Counted from the stretch's first letter, positions 1 to 6,094 are shown. The stretch is 7,261 nt of DNA from Candidatus Bruticola papionis (GCA_002407045.1 DHKB01000016.1:1-7261), one strand, 5' to 3'. The notes: a model not told the origin generated them from the letters alone. A program made the numbers and translations.

Positions 1-2
1 CC

Positions 3-74
3 CAAGGCGCGGCTAACGAAAGCAAGGAAGTTAAGGCCGGATCCGGAGCCAAACCGGAGCAAAAAGTCTTTTAA
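3..74 (+). CDS. 3' end of an unidentified upstream gene (partial)
   Basis: One forward frame is open from the left edge and ends with TAA three bases before the ATG of the solute-binding protein gene. It would encode a hydrophilic tail of about 23 residues rich in Lys, Glu, Gly and Ala, ending in KPEQKVF. The tight spacing suggests the same operon as the transporter genes. Too little is present to identify the protein, and a second forward frame is also open across this stretch, so the call rests mainly on the stop-to-start spacing. Confidence 0.45.
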   Translation, partial: QGAANESKEVKAGSGAKPEQKVF

Positions 75-77
75 ATT

Positions 78-1376
78 ATGCGCTCTTATGCTGTAGGTTT
101 GGCTTTAGGGATAGCTTTTTTGCTTGTCTGTTGGTTCAGCGGCTGCTGGCGTAGCCCAGCACCAGAAGCTCCCGGGCCGCAACACTTAGAGGTGTGGACG
201 ATAGCCCTTAAGCCCAAGTTCACCGTTTACATGGAAGGGCTTTTCCACGAATTTGAAGAGGCCAACCCGCAAGTAAAAATAGACTGGATCGACTTGCCCC
301 AGCAAAACATTATGCAAAAGCTGATGGCTTCTATTGCTGGCGGCGTGCCTCCGGATGTGGTCAATTTAACTACCGGCAACGCCTTATTTTTAGCGCAAAA
401 TATGAGCTTGGCGCCCATTTCTCAATATGTTAGCACTCAAGAAGCCGATGAGTATTATCCCGGTTTGTGGTCTTCGGCTTCTTTAAATGGACAAATATAT
501 GCTGTGCCTTGGTATGTTTCGGCGCGAGTACTTATTTTTAACCGTCAGCTTTTGCAAGAAGCGGGTTGGCCTAATGCACGTGCGCCGCGCAGTAGAGCCG
601 AAGTAGCCGAGTTGGCTGCCGATATAAAAAAGCACAAACCGCAAAGTTGGGGCTATTATCCTGTAGTGCGCATTATGGATGATTGGCGTTTAGCCAATTT
701 GCCAATTTATGATCAACGTACAGGGCGGGCCTTGTTTAGGGAAAAGCCCTACGTACAAGCGTTGGAATGGTATGCGCAATTATACAAGCGGCAGCTTTTG
801 CCAGCGGAATTTTTGCTAGATGGCTACCAAGGTGCTTTGGAGCGCTATAAGCAAGGCAATTTAGCTTTATTGGAAGCTGGGCCGCAATTGCTTTTACAAA
901 TAAAAGCCGACGCTCCTCAAGTGTATGCTCAAACTGATATTGTCCCTTTGCCTTGGTCTAAAGAAGGCAAAGTACCGGCAGCTTTAATGAATTTGGCCGT
1001 GCCTCAGTCTTCTCGTAATAAAAAGCTGGCCGTCAAATTGGCACTTTTTATCACTAATTGGCAAAATCAATTGAAGTTCGCCCAAGAAGTACCTTTGCTT
1101 ACTTCCACTTGGCGCAGTACGCAAGATCCTTTCTTTACCCGCAGTAATGGCGATCCTTTGCAAGATAAAGCTGTGCGCGTTTCCTTAAAGCAATTGCCTA
1201 AAGCTAACGATTTTTCCTTAAGTTTGCCCCACGCGCGTGATTTAGAGCGTCTATTAAATAAGGCGGTGGAATCAGCAATTTACGGAGACAAAAGCAGTAG
1301 CCAAGCTTTAAACGAAGCGGCTCAAGCGTGGGATAAAATTATCGAAGCTTCTGGCTATGGAGAAAAAAATGACTGA
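78..1376 (+). CDS. Carbohydrate-type ABC transporter solute-binding lipoprotein (SBP family 1, UgpB/MalE-like)
   Basis: This is the extracytoplasmic binding component of an ABC importer of the family 1 (COG1653) type, which captures sugars or sugar-like solutes and hands them to a MalF/MalG-type permease pair. Of its 432 residues, 1-23 form a lipoprotein signal with a hydrophobic core and a lipobox ending F-S-G-C, so Cys23 should be the lipidated residue. Family hallmarks follow: LEVWTIA near residues 37-43, the amphipathic FHEFEEANPQVKI stretch at 56-68, VPPDVVNL at 90-97, and GQIYAVPWYVSARVLIFNR at 138-156, a very typical core motif. The length is normal for the family. The ATG has only a weak, distant GGAG (56-59) and may be translated by coupling to the frame ending at 74. 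The permease at 3100 is its probable partner. The ligand cannot be told from sequence. Confidence 0.93.
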   Translation: MRSYAVGLALGIAFLLVCWFSGCWRSPAPEAPGPQHLEVWTIALKPKFTVYMEGLFHEFEEANPQVKIDWIDLPQQNIMQKLMASIAGGVPPDVVNLTTGNALFLAQNMSLAPISQYVSTQEADEYYPGLWSSASLNGQIYAVPWYVSARVLIFNRQLLQEAGWPNARAPRSRAEVAELAADIKKHKPQSWGYYPVVRIMDDWRLANLPIYDQRTGRALFREKPYVQALEWYAQLYKRQLLPAEFLLDGYQGALERYKQGNLALLEAGPQLLLQIKADAPQVYAQTDIVPLPWSKEGKVPAALMNLAVPQSSRNKKLAVKLALFITNWQNQLKFAQEVPLLTSTWRSTQDPFFTRSNGDPLQDKAVRVSLKQLPKANDFSLSLPHARDLERLLNKAVESAIYGDKSSSQALNEAAQAWDKIIEASGYGEKND

Positions 1377-1752
1377 AACTAAACAATATAATGACCAAAA
1401 TACCACAGTAGCCCAATTACGCGATCAAGTGATCGCTTTTCGCGATGCTCGCGATTGGAAACAATTCCATAATCCCAAAGATTTAGCTATAGCTATGTCT
1501 ATCGAAGCTTCTGAAGTATTGGAATTATGCCGTTTTAAAGACAGTGCAGAAATTATCGAAGCGGTTAAGAGTGGGCGCAATAAAGAATTTGCTTACGAAA
1601 TGGCTGACGTTTTATCTTATTTATTGACGCTTTCCGATTGCTTAGGCGTAGATTTAGCTCAAGCTATGCAAGAAAAAGCCAAAATAAATGAAGCTCATTA
1701 TCCAGTGGAATTAGCCAAGGGAAAGAAGGCTAAGTATACAGAACTTAAATAG
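1369..1752 (+). CDS. MazG-like nucleotide pyrophosphohydrolase (dCTPase/RS21-C6-like)
   Basis: This is a predicted cytoplasmic all-alpha NTP pyrophosphohydrolase that cleaves (d)NTPs to NMP and pyrophosphate. With the chosen start it has 127 residues. The Mg-binding signature of the superfamily is present: E46-A-S-E49 on one helix and E77-M-A-D80 on the next. The RDWKQFHNPKDLA stretch (28-40) and the NEAHYPVELAKGKKAKYTEL tail (107-126) match the small DCTPP1/RS21-C6-like branch rather than full-length tandem MazG. An in-frame ATG lies 12 bases upstream at 1357. I prefer 1369 because GGAG at 1359-1362 sits six bases before it. The start overlaps the stop of the binding-protein gene by eight bases (ATGACTGA), implying translational coupling. 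A house-cleaning role is known for the family; the exact substrate is not predictable. Its place in a transporter operon is unusual. Confidence 0.9.
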   Translation: MTETKQYNDQNTTVAQLRDQVIAFRDARDWKQFHNPKDLAIAMSIEASEVLELCRFKDSAEIIEAVKSGRNKEFAYEMADVLSYLLTLSDCLGVDLAQAMQEKAKINEAHYPVELAKGKKAKYTELK

Positions 1753-1767
1753 TAGCTTAAGTTTTTT
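1742..1767 (+). terminator. Weak possible intrinsic terminator or attenuator after the MazG-like gene
   Basis: AACTTAA (1742-1748) pairs with TTAAGTT (1757-1763) across an eight-base loop, followed by further T residues to 1767. The stem has a single G-C pair, so it would be weak. It overlaps the 3' end of the MazG-like gene and could at most reduce read-through into the lipoprotein gene. Confidence 0.25.
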
Positions 1768-1781
1768 GGGCAATTACAAAA

Positions 1782-1787
1782 AGGGGG
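1782..1787 (+). promoter_or_regulatory. Strong Shine-Dalgarno site of the lipoprotein gene
   Basis: AGGGGG lies ten bases before the ATG at 1798. It fixes that start and is much stronger than the sites before the flanking transporter genes, so the lipoprotein can be translated independently of the gene upstream. Confidence 0.6.
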
Positions 1788-1797
1788 TATTGCGGTA

Positions 1798-3075
1798 ATG
1801 AATAAAAATGCAAAATTGTTGGCTTTAACTTTGTCTTTTATGCTTATGGGGCTAACTTGTGCTTGCACTTCTGGAGATAAAGCCGAGAATCACTTGGCTG
1901 CTTCTCAAGGGCAAAAAGCCAAAGCTCTTTCTACTGATGTAGAGGAAGCAGAAGACAGCGATTATGAAACCAATTATGAAGCCGATGAAGACGGAGAGGC
2001 TATAGAGCGAGCCGTCTCTGAATTTGCCCAATCCGACCGCAGTAGCAAATTACATAAAAATTCGTTAGTTAATCAAAAGAGTCGTTCAGCTTCTTTGGCT
2101 TCGCGCGGTTTTGGACAATACCAAATTTACGACCAACAAGCTAATATGCCGGTAGTAACTTTGCAAGTGCCGCGTGGTTGGCAAGCTAGTAGCCAAGTAA
2201 AATGGGGCCAGTTTGGCTATTCTTTATGCATTTATGAAGCTTTATTTAGCGAGCCCAATTCTGGAGTTGGAGTAGGCTACTGCTCTGGCGTCGCTACTAA
2301 TCGTCCCAATGGTATACAAAGTTCAGAATTGCTTAATAATCCTAAGAAGTATGGGCAGCTTTTTACTGATGACATAAAAAAATATGCTCATATCAATCAA
2401 AATGTGAAGTTAGTCTCTGCCGAGTTGGTCTCCGGCTCTGCTGAAGCTAATCAATTGGCTGCCCAACTTAAAAATAAAGGTGGCAATTGTTTAGCCAAAA
2501 AATTTGTGGCTAAGTATGATTTTCAAAGGAATAATCAGCCGTGGGGAGCTATGCTTACTGCCGACGTTATTTTACAAGAAGTTAGCTTCGCTTATGGCCC
2601 TACTACTCATAGTGAGTGGGTACTCAATTTAGTCTCTTATATTTATCCTAAAAATAATGCTGAGTCAGTTATCAAAATTGGCAAACAGATTGTTGCTAGT
2701 GCCGTGCCTAATCCTCAATGGCAGCAATATTTGGCCAATGTAACTAATGGTACTGTGGCTCAGCATAATAATCAGTTCCAGCAACAGCAACAAGCGGTGC
2801 GTCAAAATCAACAGGATATAAGCGATATGCTTAGCGATAGCTATCAGCAGCGCTCAGCTTCTCAAGATAGAGTTAGCCAAGGTTGGAGCGAAGCTATACG
2901 CGGCGAAAGCTCCCACTCTAATCCTTACGATAGCTCTTCTACGGTAACTACTTCCAATAGCTATAATCATGGCTGGGCTAATAGTAATGGTGAAGTTATC
3001 AATACCGATAATAGTAACTTTAACCCCAACACTTCGTCAGATTATAACAGTAACGAGTGGACGCAAATTAAATAA
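1798..3075 (+). CDS. Uncharacterised lipoprotein with an acidic linker and Asn/Gln/Ser-rich C-terminus
   Basis: I cannot assign this 425-residue protein to a family of known function. Residues 1-23 look like a lipoprotein signal: Lys-containing start, hydrophobic core, and Cys at 21 and 23, with Cys23 preceded by Ala as the likelier lipidation site; the lipobox is not canonical. Residues 47-80 are very acidic (Glu/Asp runs) and look like a disordered linker. Residues about 105-305 look globular, with QVPRGWQASSQVKWGQFGY (123-141) and four Cys (144, 162, 231 and the signal Cys). The last 100 residues are low-complexity, with a QQQQQ run at 328-332. The end, WSEAIRGE (363-370), then NPY, NHGWANSNGEVINTDN (390-405) and a final W, resembles a C-terminal pattern I recall from uncharacterised secreted proteins (W..xRG..NPY..W.N..GE...D...W). 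It lies 45 bases after the MazG-like gene and 24 before the permease gene. A surface or envelope location is inferred. Confidence 0.85.
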   Translation: MNKNAKLLALTLSFMLMGLTCACTSGDKAENHLAASQGQKAKALSTDVEEAEDSDYETNYEADEDGEAIERAVSEFAQSDRSSKLHKNSLVNQKSRSASLASRGFGQYQIYDQQANMPVVTLQVPRGWQASSQVKWGQFGYSLCIYEALFSEPNSGVGVGYCSGVATNRPNGIQSSELLNNPKKYGQLFTDDIKKYAHINQNVKLVSAELVSGSAEANQLAAQLKNKGGNCLAKKFVAKYDFQRNNQPWGAMLTADVILQEVSFAYGPTTHSEWVLNLVSYIYPKNNAESVIKIGKQIVASAVPNPQWQQYLANVTNGTVAQHNNQFQQQQQAVRQNQQDISDMLSDSYQQRSASQDRVSQGWSEAIRGESSHSNPYDSSSTVTTSNSYNHGWANSNGEVINTDNSNFNPNTSSDYNSNEWTQIK

Positions 3076-3099
3076 TTAGACGGCGGCACTGAAATCAAA

Positions 3100-4002
3100 A
3101 TGCGTAAATGTACTAATCCTTTAGTTCCTTGGCTTTTTTTAGCTCCTGCGCTGCTAATTTTGGGAGTATTTGTCATTTACCCTATTTTGTGTGGTGCCGC
3201 TTTAGCTTTTTTCGATTTTAATATGTTGCGCTACGACAGCGCAGGCCATTTATTAAGCCCCAAATGGGTCGGTTTAGCTAATTTTAAGCGTTTAGCTGCC
3301 GACCCTTACTTGGCTATCGCTTTGAAAAATTCGCTGCTCTATGTGCTCTTGGTGCCTTTTTTGCAAGCTGGCTCTTTATTTTTAGCTTGGTTATTGCGAG
3401 GAGAAACGCTTAAAGAGCGTTTGGCTCGAACCGCTCTTTATGTGCCGGTAGTTACTTCAGCTGTCGTTGTAGGTATCACTTGGAAATGGATTTTGCGCAG
3501 TGATGGTTTACTAAATCAAGCTTTAGGTTGGTTGAGCTTTGGTTTAATTGAACCTTTGCCCTGGCTTACCAATGCAAAGTTGGCTATTTTTTCTCTTATG
3601 TTGGTAACAGCTTGGCAAGGTTTGGGCTATTACCTTATTTTATATTTAGCTGGCTTGCAATCTATTCCCAAAGAATTGGAAGAACATGCTTCTCTAGAAG
3701 GGGCTTCGCCAAGCCAAATTTTAGTCAAAATAGTGGTACCTTTGCTTAAGCCTACAATGGCTGTTTGTACATTACTTTCAGTTATTTCTGCTCTCAAAGT
3801 ATTTACTGAAGTATTTATTATTACTGGTGGCGGACCACAAAATTCAACAATTACCGCTTCCTATTATATTTATATGACCGCTTTTGAAAATTTCGATATG
3901 GGTTATGCTTCAGCTTTGGCTTTAATTTTAGCTTTAATTATTGGCTGTGTTTCTTTAATTCACTATTTATTGTTTAAGAGAGACGGTTGGGAGCTAAATT
4001 AA
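3100..4002 (+). CDS. Sugar-type ABC transporter permease (MalF/UgpA-like)
   Basis: This is an inner-membrane subunit of an ABC importer, 300 residues long, typical of the MalF/UgpA (binding-protein-dependent transport, BPD_transp_1) group. About six transmembrane helices are visible, near residues 9-32, 75-98, 110-131, 160-184, 220-242 and 268-292. The cytoplasmic EAA loop that docks on the ATPase is at E195-H-A-S-L-E-G201-A and continues to the VVPLLKP stretch (212-218). The conserved late motif TGGGPQNST (242-250) and FDMGYASALA (265-274) confirm the MalF side rather than MalG. The ribosome binding site is weak (GGCGG about 13 bases upstream). It most likely works with the binding protein at 78. 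No MalG-type partner or ATPase follows: the operon ends directly after it. Confidence 0.93.
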   Translation: MRKCTNPLVPWLFLAPALLILGVFVIYPILCGAALAFFDFNMLRYDSAGHLLSPKWVGLANFKRLAADPYLAIALKNSLLYVLLVPFLQAGSLFLAWLLRGETLKERLARTALYVPVVTSAVVVGITWKWILRSDGLLNQALGWLSFGLIEPLPWLTNAKLAIFSLMLVTAWQGLGYYLILYLAGLQSIPKELEEHASLEGASPSQILVKIVVPLLKPTMAVCTLLSVISALKVFTEVFIITGGGPQNSTITASYYIYMTAFENFDMGYASALALILALIIGCVSLIHYLLFKRDGWELN

Positions 4003-4004
4003 AG

Positions 4005-4052
4005 AAAAAAAGAATCCGCAGCCCAATTTTTGTAGCTTTGGATTCTTTTTTT
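4005..4052. terminator. Bidirectional intrinsic terminator between convergent genes
   Basis: A perfect 13-base-pair stem pairs AAAAAAAGAATCC (4005-4017) with GGATTCTTTTTTT (4040-4052) across a 22-base loop. With a run of seven A on the left and seven T on the right it can end transcription in both directions: the permease transcript (+) and the lytic transglycosylase transcript (-, stop at 4078). Confidence 0.85.
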
Positions 4053-4077
4053 GGCCAATAATATTTATCGCTATTTA

Positions 4078-5079
4078 TTATTTTATGCTGACAATTTGTT
4101 CGGGAGCTACCGATTTGTTGTATAGCTTAATAATTTTTCCTGGATAGTGGGCTACTTCGCGGTATTTACCTAAAGCGCCGCCTTTAAAAATATCTACGCA
4201 AGCTAAGTAAAGGGGCGTATTGTGCGGATTATCCATATCTCCCACTAAATTGCTCCACTGGCGCGGATCGAGGCCGCGATCGGAAGCTATGGCCATAGCG
4301 CGAAGAATAGTACCGCCGCCGCCATTATAAGCGGCCAACATAAGGCACCAATATTGCTCGGTGCTAGGATTGCCGTATTTTTGGTACGCAGCGGCTACTT
4401 TTTGGGCATATTGGCAGCGTTCGGCCGGTAAACCCATCATTTTATGATAATTGCCTGGATCAATAATTACTTTGGCTTTTTCGGCCAATACTTTTACGCC
4501 GGCGGGAATAGCTTGATTGGGATCGCGACTAGCTGACCAACCTAAGCCAAAGCGGCGGGCCGTTTCTGGAGTAAGTTGAGCAATGCCCACAGCGCCGGTA
4601 TAGCTGACCGCTTCGGGGTTGAAGCCACTTTCGCAAGCTAAAAGAGATTTCATGAGCAGAGGATGTAAAGGCACTACATCTTTGTGAGGCCAAGCATTGT
4701 TGACAGCACTGAAAATGTAGGAATTGTAGCTGTTTTCTCTAGCTCCGTAGCCCCAAGAAGTGCGCAAATCTTCGTGAGAGCGCACAGCAGGCATAGAGAA
4801 AGCGGGCACTTCTGCAGGTTTAGGCTGGATAGTTTGAGTTTCAGTGTAGCGGCGTACCGTTGTTAACTGAGTACTTTGCACTTTGCCGCTAGGGGGCTCT
4901 ATCGAGGGAGTAATTTCCCTTTCTGGCCAAATTTCGTCAATTTGGAATAGGGGAGAAGAAATGCGAATTTCTTCAGCCGTATCGTTAGCTAAGGCCGCCC
5001 CGGTAGGGACAAGAGCAAGAGCCAAGCTTAAACTTACAAAAAAAGCCGCTTGGCCGAATTTTTGACTAAAATTTATCAC
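4078..5079 (-). CDS. Exported SLT-type lytic transglycosylase
   Basis: This predicted soluble lytic murein transglycosylase cleaves the MurNAc-GlcNAc bond of peptidoglycan to give anhydro-MurNAc ends. It has 333 residues. Residues 1-31 form a Sec signal peptide ending A-L-A before N32-D33, so the enzyme should be released into the envelope rather than lipid-anchored. Residues 32-130 are a variable, Pro- and Thr-rich linker. The catalytic domain starts near 135: LLACESGFNPEAVS (146-159) contains the catalytic Glu150 in the ES motif, GAVGIAQLTPETA (162-174) is the GLMQ-like motif, and AAYNGGGG (249-256) is the third motif, with Gly where many members have Ala. The start is GTG at 5079, supported by the signal peptide and a GGTGGGA site (minus strand, 5084-5090). 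The unit appears monocistronic, bounded by terminators at 4005-4052 and 5155-5185. No convincing promoter was found in 5091-5155. Confidence 0.92.
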   Translation of the reverse strand: MINFSQKFGQAAFFVSLSLALALVPTGAALANDTAEEIRISSPLFQIDEIWPEREITPSIEPPSGKVQSTQLTTVRRYTETQTIQPKPAEVPAFSMPAVRSHEDLRTSWGYGARENSYNSYIFSAVNNAWPHKDVVPLHPLLMKSLLACESGFNPEAVSYTGAVGIAQLTPETARRFGLGWSASRDPNQAIPAGVKVLAEKAKVIIDPGNYHKMMGLPAERCQYAQKVAAAYQKYGNPSTEQYWCLMLAAYNGGGGTILRAMAIASDRGLDPRQWSNLVGDMDNPHNTPLYLACVDIFKGGALGKYREVAHYPGKIIKLYNKSVAPEQIVSIK

Positions 5080-5154
5080 AGATTCCCACCACTAAAACTT
5101 CAATTTTTTGGACCCAGGGAGTTTCTGCCTTGCGGCTCTGACTTCCTGTACAAT

Positions 5155-5185
5155 AAATAAAAAGCCAGACAAAAATGTCCGGCTT
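5155..5185 (-). terminator. Intrinsic terminator of the MerC-domain gene
   Basis: On the minus strand AAGCCGGAC pairs with GTCTGGCTT (5177-5185 with 5162-5170) around a six-base loop, followed by UUUUUAUUU. The stem is complete on the minus strand through a G-U wobble, while the plus-strand copy has an A-C mismatch. It therefore acts on minus-strand transcripts, about 22 bases after the stop at 5208. Confidence 0.8.
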
Positions 5186-5207
5186 CTTTTATTGATTATT
5201 GTTTCTA

Positions 5208-5651
5208 TTAGTGAGTCGCAGAATGTTTGTGTAAGAAACTATGATTAAATAAATGAGCACTAATCAAAATGCATCCGCCTAAAGCTCCGACAATTTCTGA
5301 GCCTAAGTGGCCAATTACATCATGCAAAGGATGAGCGCCTAAGATCATCGTCAAGGAAATAATGCCTAAAGCGATAACCAAATTCTTCTTGTGCCTAAGC
5401 CAGCCAGTAACTAAGGCAATGCAAGCTACCGGAACAATCAAAGCCGTAATATAAAAATGCCAGCGTTCGTCTAAGTGGAACTGGTTGCCTAATAAAGGCA
5501 AAAGAGCCAATACTGCCGGCAAAAGCGTGCAGTGAATTAAGCAAGCGGAAGATAAAACCACGCCCAACAAGTCCAACCCGCGCAACCCTTCAGGCTTAGC
5601 GGCGGTATTCTCTTGGCTATGACATTGACATGTAGAAGAAACAGTAGTCAT
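5208..5651 (-). CDS. MerC-domain integral membrane protein
   Basis: This is a small four-helix inner-membrane protein of the MerC family, whose founding members take up mercuric ion; most genomic homologues are uncharacterised and may handle other metals. It has 147 residues with the chosen start. The signature is in the first helix: LDLLGVVLSSACLIHC (26-41), with the conserved C37-x-x-H40-C41 metal-binding group, then a Leu-rich stretch and HLDERWHFYI, LIVPVACIALVTGW and the closing GGCILISAHLFNH helix. The N-terminus adds C8-x-C10-H11 and the C-terminus is His-rich (HSFLHKHSATH), both possible extra metal ligands. A longer frame begins at a GTG (5663), but that GTG forms part of the GGGG ribosome binding site (5658-5661), six bases before the ATG at 5651, which I prefer. 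No merA, merP or merR is visible nearby, so a classical mer operon is not supported. A strong, apparently repressible promoter lies upstream. Confidence 0.87.
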   Translation of the reverse strand: MTTVSSTCQCHSQENTAAKPEGLRGLDLLGVVLSSACLIHCTLLPAVLALLPLLGNQFHLDERWHFYITALIVPVACIALVTGWLRHKKNLVIALGIISLTMILGAHPLHDVIGHLGSEIVGALGGCILISAHLFNHSFLHKHSATH

Positions 5652-5663
5652 AACTTTCCCCAC

Positions 5664-5690
5664 AAAAAAGAGTCCGCTTTATTGGGACTC
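5664..5690 (-). promoter_or_regulatory. Terminator-like hairpin in the leader of the MerC-domain gene
   Basis: On the minus strand GAGTCC pairs perfectly with GGACTC (5685-5690 with 5670-5675) around a nine-base loop and is followed directly by six T (5664-5669). The T-run ends two bases before the GGGG ribosome binding site. It lies between the promoter and the start codon, so it could act as an attenuator or control translation. Only one conformation is visible to me; I did not find a clear competing antiterminator. Confidence 0.6.
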
Positions 5691-5718
5691 ACAATCATTC
5701 AGTTTAATTTTTATTTTC

Positions 5719-5736
5719 ATGATAATAGTTTATCAT
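5719..5736. promoter_or_regulatory. Candidate operator: perfect 7-4-7 inverted repeat
   Basis: ATGATAA (5719-5725) and TTATCAT (5730-5736) form a perfect inverted repeat with a four-base spacer. It covers the -10 box and half of the spacer of the minus-strand promoter, the usual position for a repressor site. It recalls Fur-family boxes (TGATAAT..TTATCA) but the half-sites are one base further apart than the classical 7-1-7 form. The regulator is unknown. Confidence 0.6.
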
Positions 5737-5750
5737 TAGCAACTTGTCAA
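5722..5750 (-). promoter_or_regulatory. Sigma70-type promoter of the MerC-domain gene
   Basis: On the minus strand a perfect -35 box TTGACA (5745-5750) is followed after exactly 17 bases by TATTAT (5722-5727), one mismatch from TATAAT. The predicted start of transcription is near 5715, giving a leader of roughly 60 bases before the ATG at 5651. This is the best promoter in the window. Confidence 0.8.
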
Positions 5751-5760
5751 GAGCGAGAGC

Positions 5761-5856
5761 GGAGAAAAGATCTGTGATAGGATCGGTGAAAAGATCGGTA
5801 AAAGGGTCGGAGAAAAGGTCGGTGATAGGGTCGGAGAAAGGGTCGGAGAAATAACT
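5761..5856 (+). repeat. Tandem 12-bp repeat encoding G-[ED]-[KR]-[IV] units
   Basis: Seven complete 12-base units and a partial eighth follow without gaps, with consensus GGWGAWARGRTC: for example GGAGAAAAGATC, GGTGAAAAGATC and GGAGAAAGGGTC. They are in the same frame as the winged-helix reading frame that follows and encode GEKI, CDRI, GEKI, GKRV, GEKV, GDRV, GERV and GEIT. Differences between copies mostly keep or conserve the residue, which points to a once-translated repeat rather than a DNA-level element. Such tracts precede the C-terminal winged helix of many AlbA_2/COG2865 and Fic-family proteins. Confidence 0.88.
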
Positions 5857-5868
5857 GATAATAATGGT

Positions 5869-6069
5869 GTGAGTGTGGTTAATACTACTGAAAATCAGGA
5901 AAAAATTCTAGAGATAATGCGTCGTAGGCCAACCGTTTCTGCGTATGAAATAGGTGAAAAAATTGGTATGTCGCAGCGAAAAGTTGAGGTAAATATTCGC
6001 AAACTAAAAGCGGCAGGTTTAATAGAAAGAAAAGGCGCAGCCCGTGGAGGTTATTGGGTGGTACTTTAG
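5869..6069 (+). CDS. Winged-helix DNA-binding domain, probably the 3' remnant of an AlbA_2/COG2865 or Fic-type gene
   Basis: The 66 residues from the GTG at 5869 form one winged-helix domain: NQEKILEIMRRRPTVSAYEI (helix 1 and turn), GEKIGMSQRKVEVNIRKLKAAG (helix-turn-recognition helix) and LIERKGAARGGYWVVL (the wing, with the GGYW motif). This is the standard C-terminal domain of large ATP-binding AlbA_2 proteins and some Fic proteins, hundreds of residues long, where it follows GEKVGEKV repeats exactly as here. The frame is open back to 5740 (stop TAG at 5737) and carries the repeats, but has no ATG and no in-frame start upstream of 5869. The GTG lacks a near ribosome binding site, since the closest GGAG is 20 bases away. 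I therefore infer that 5740-6069 is a decayed gene end with the N-terminal domains deleted. A free-standing small regulator is possible but less likely. Confidence 0.65.
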   Translation: MSVVNTTENQEKILEIMRRRPTVSAYEIGEKIGMSQRKVEVNIRKLKAAGLIERKGAARGGYWVVL

Positions 6070-6094
6070 GTTATAATTTGCCAAAATAAGGCGC

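Noticed and set aside
227..418. Minus-strand open frame of 63 codons inside the binding-protein gene
   Set aside because: It lies wholly within a gene with clear family motifs and has no recognisable domain of its own.
4684..5065. Two plus-strand open frames of 60 codons (4684-4866 and 4883-5065)
   Set aside because: Both are antisense to the signal peptide and linker of the lytic transglycosylase, with no ribosome binding site or family features.
5208..5651. A mercury resistance (mer) operon
   Set aside because: Only a MerC-domain protein is present; no merA, merP, merT or merR-like gene or MerR-type promoter accompanies it.
5652..5663. GTG at 5661-5663 as start of the MerC-domain gene
   Set aside because: Its bases contribute to the GGGG ribosome binding site for the ATG at 5651, which is well spaced.
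5719..5736. Calling the palindrome a definite Fur box
   Set aside because: Half-sites resemble Fur boxes but the spacing differs by one base from the classical 7-1-7 arrangement, and the window gives no regulator.
5761..5856. CRISPR-like repeat array
   Set aside because: Units are 12 bases, directly adjacent without spacers, and in frame with a coding sequence.
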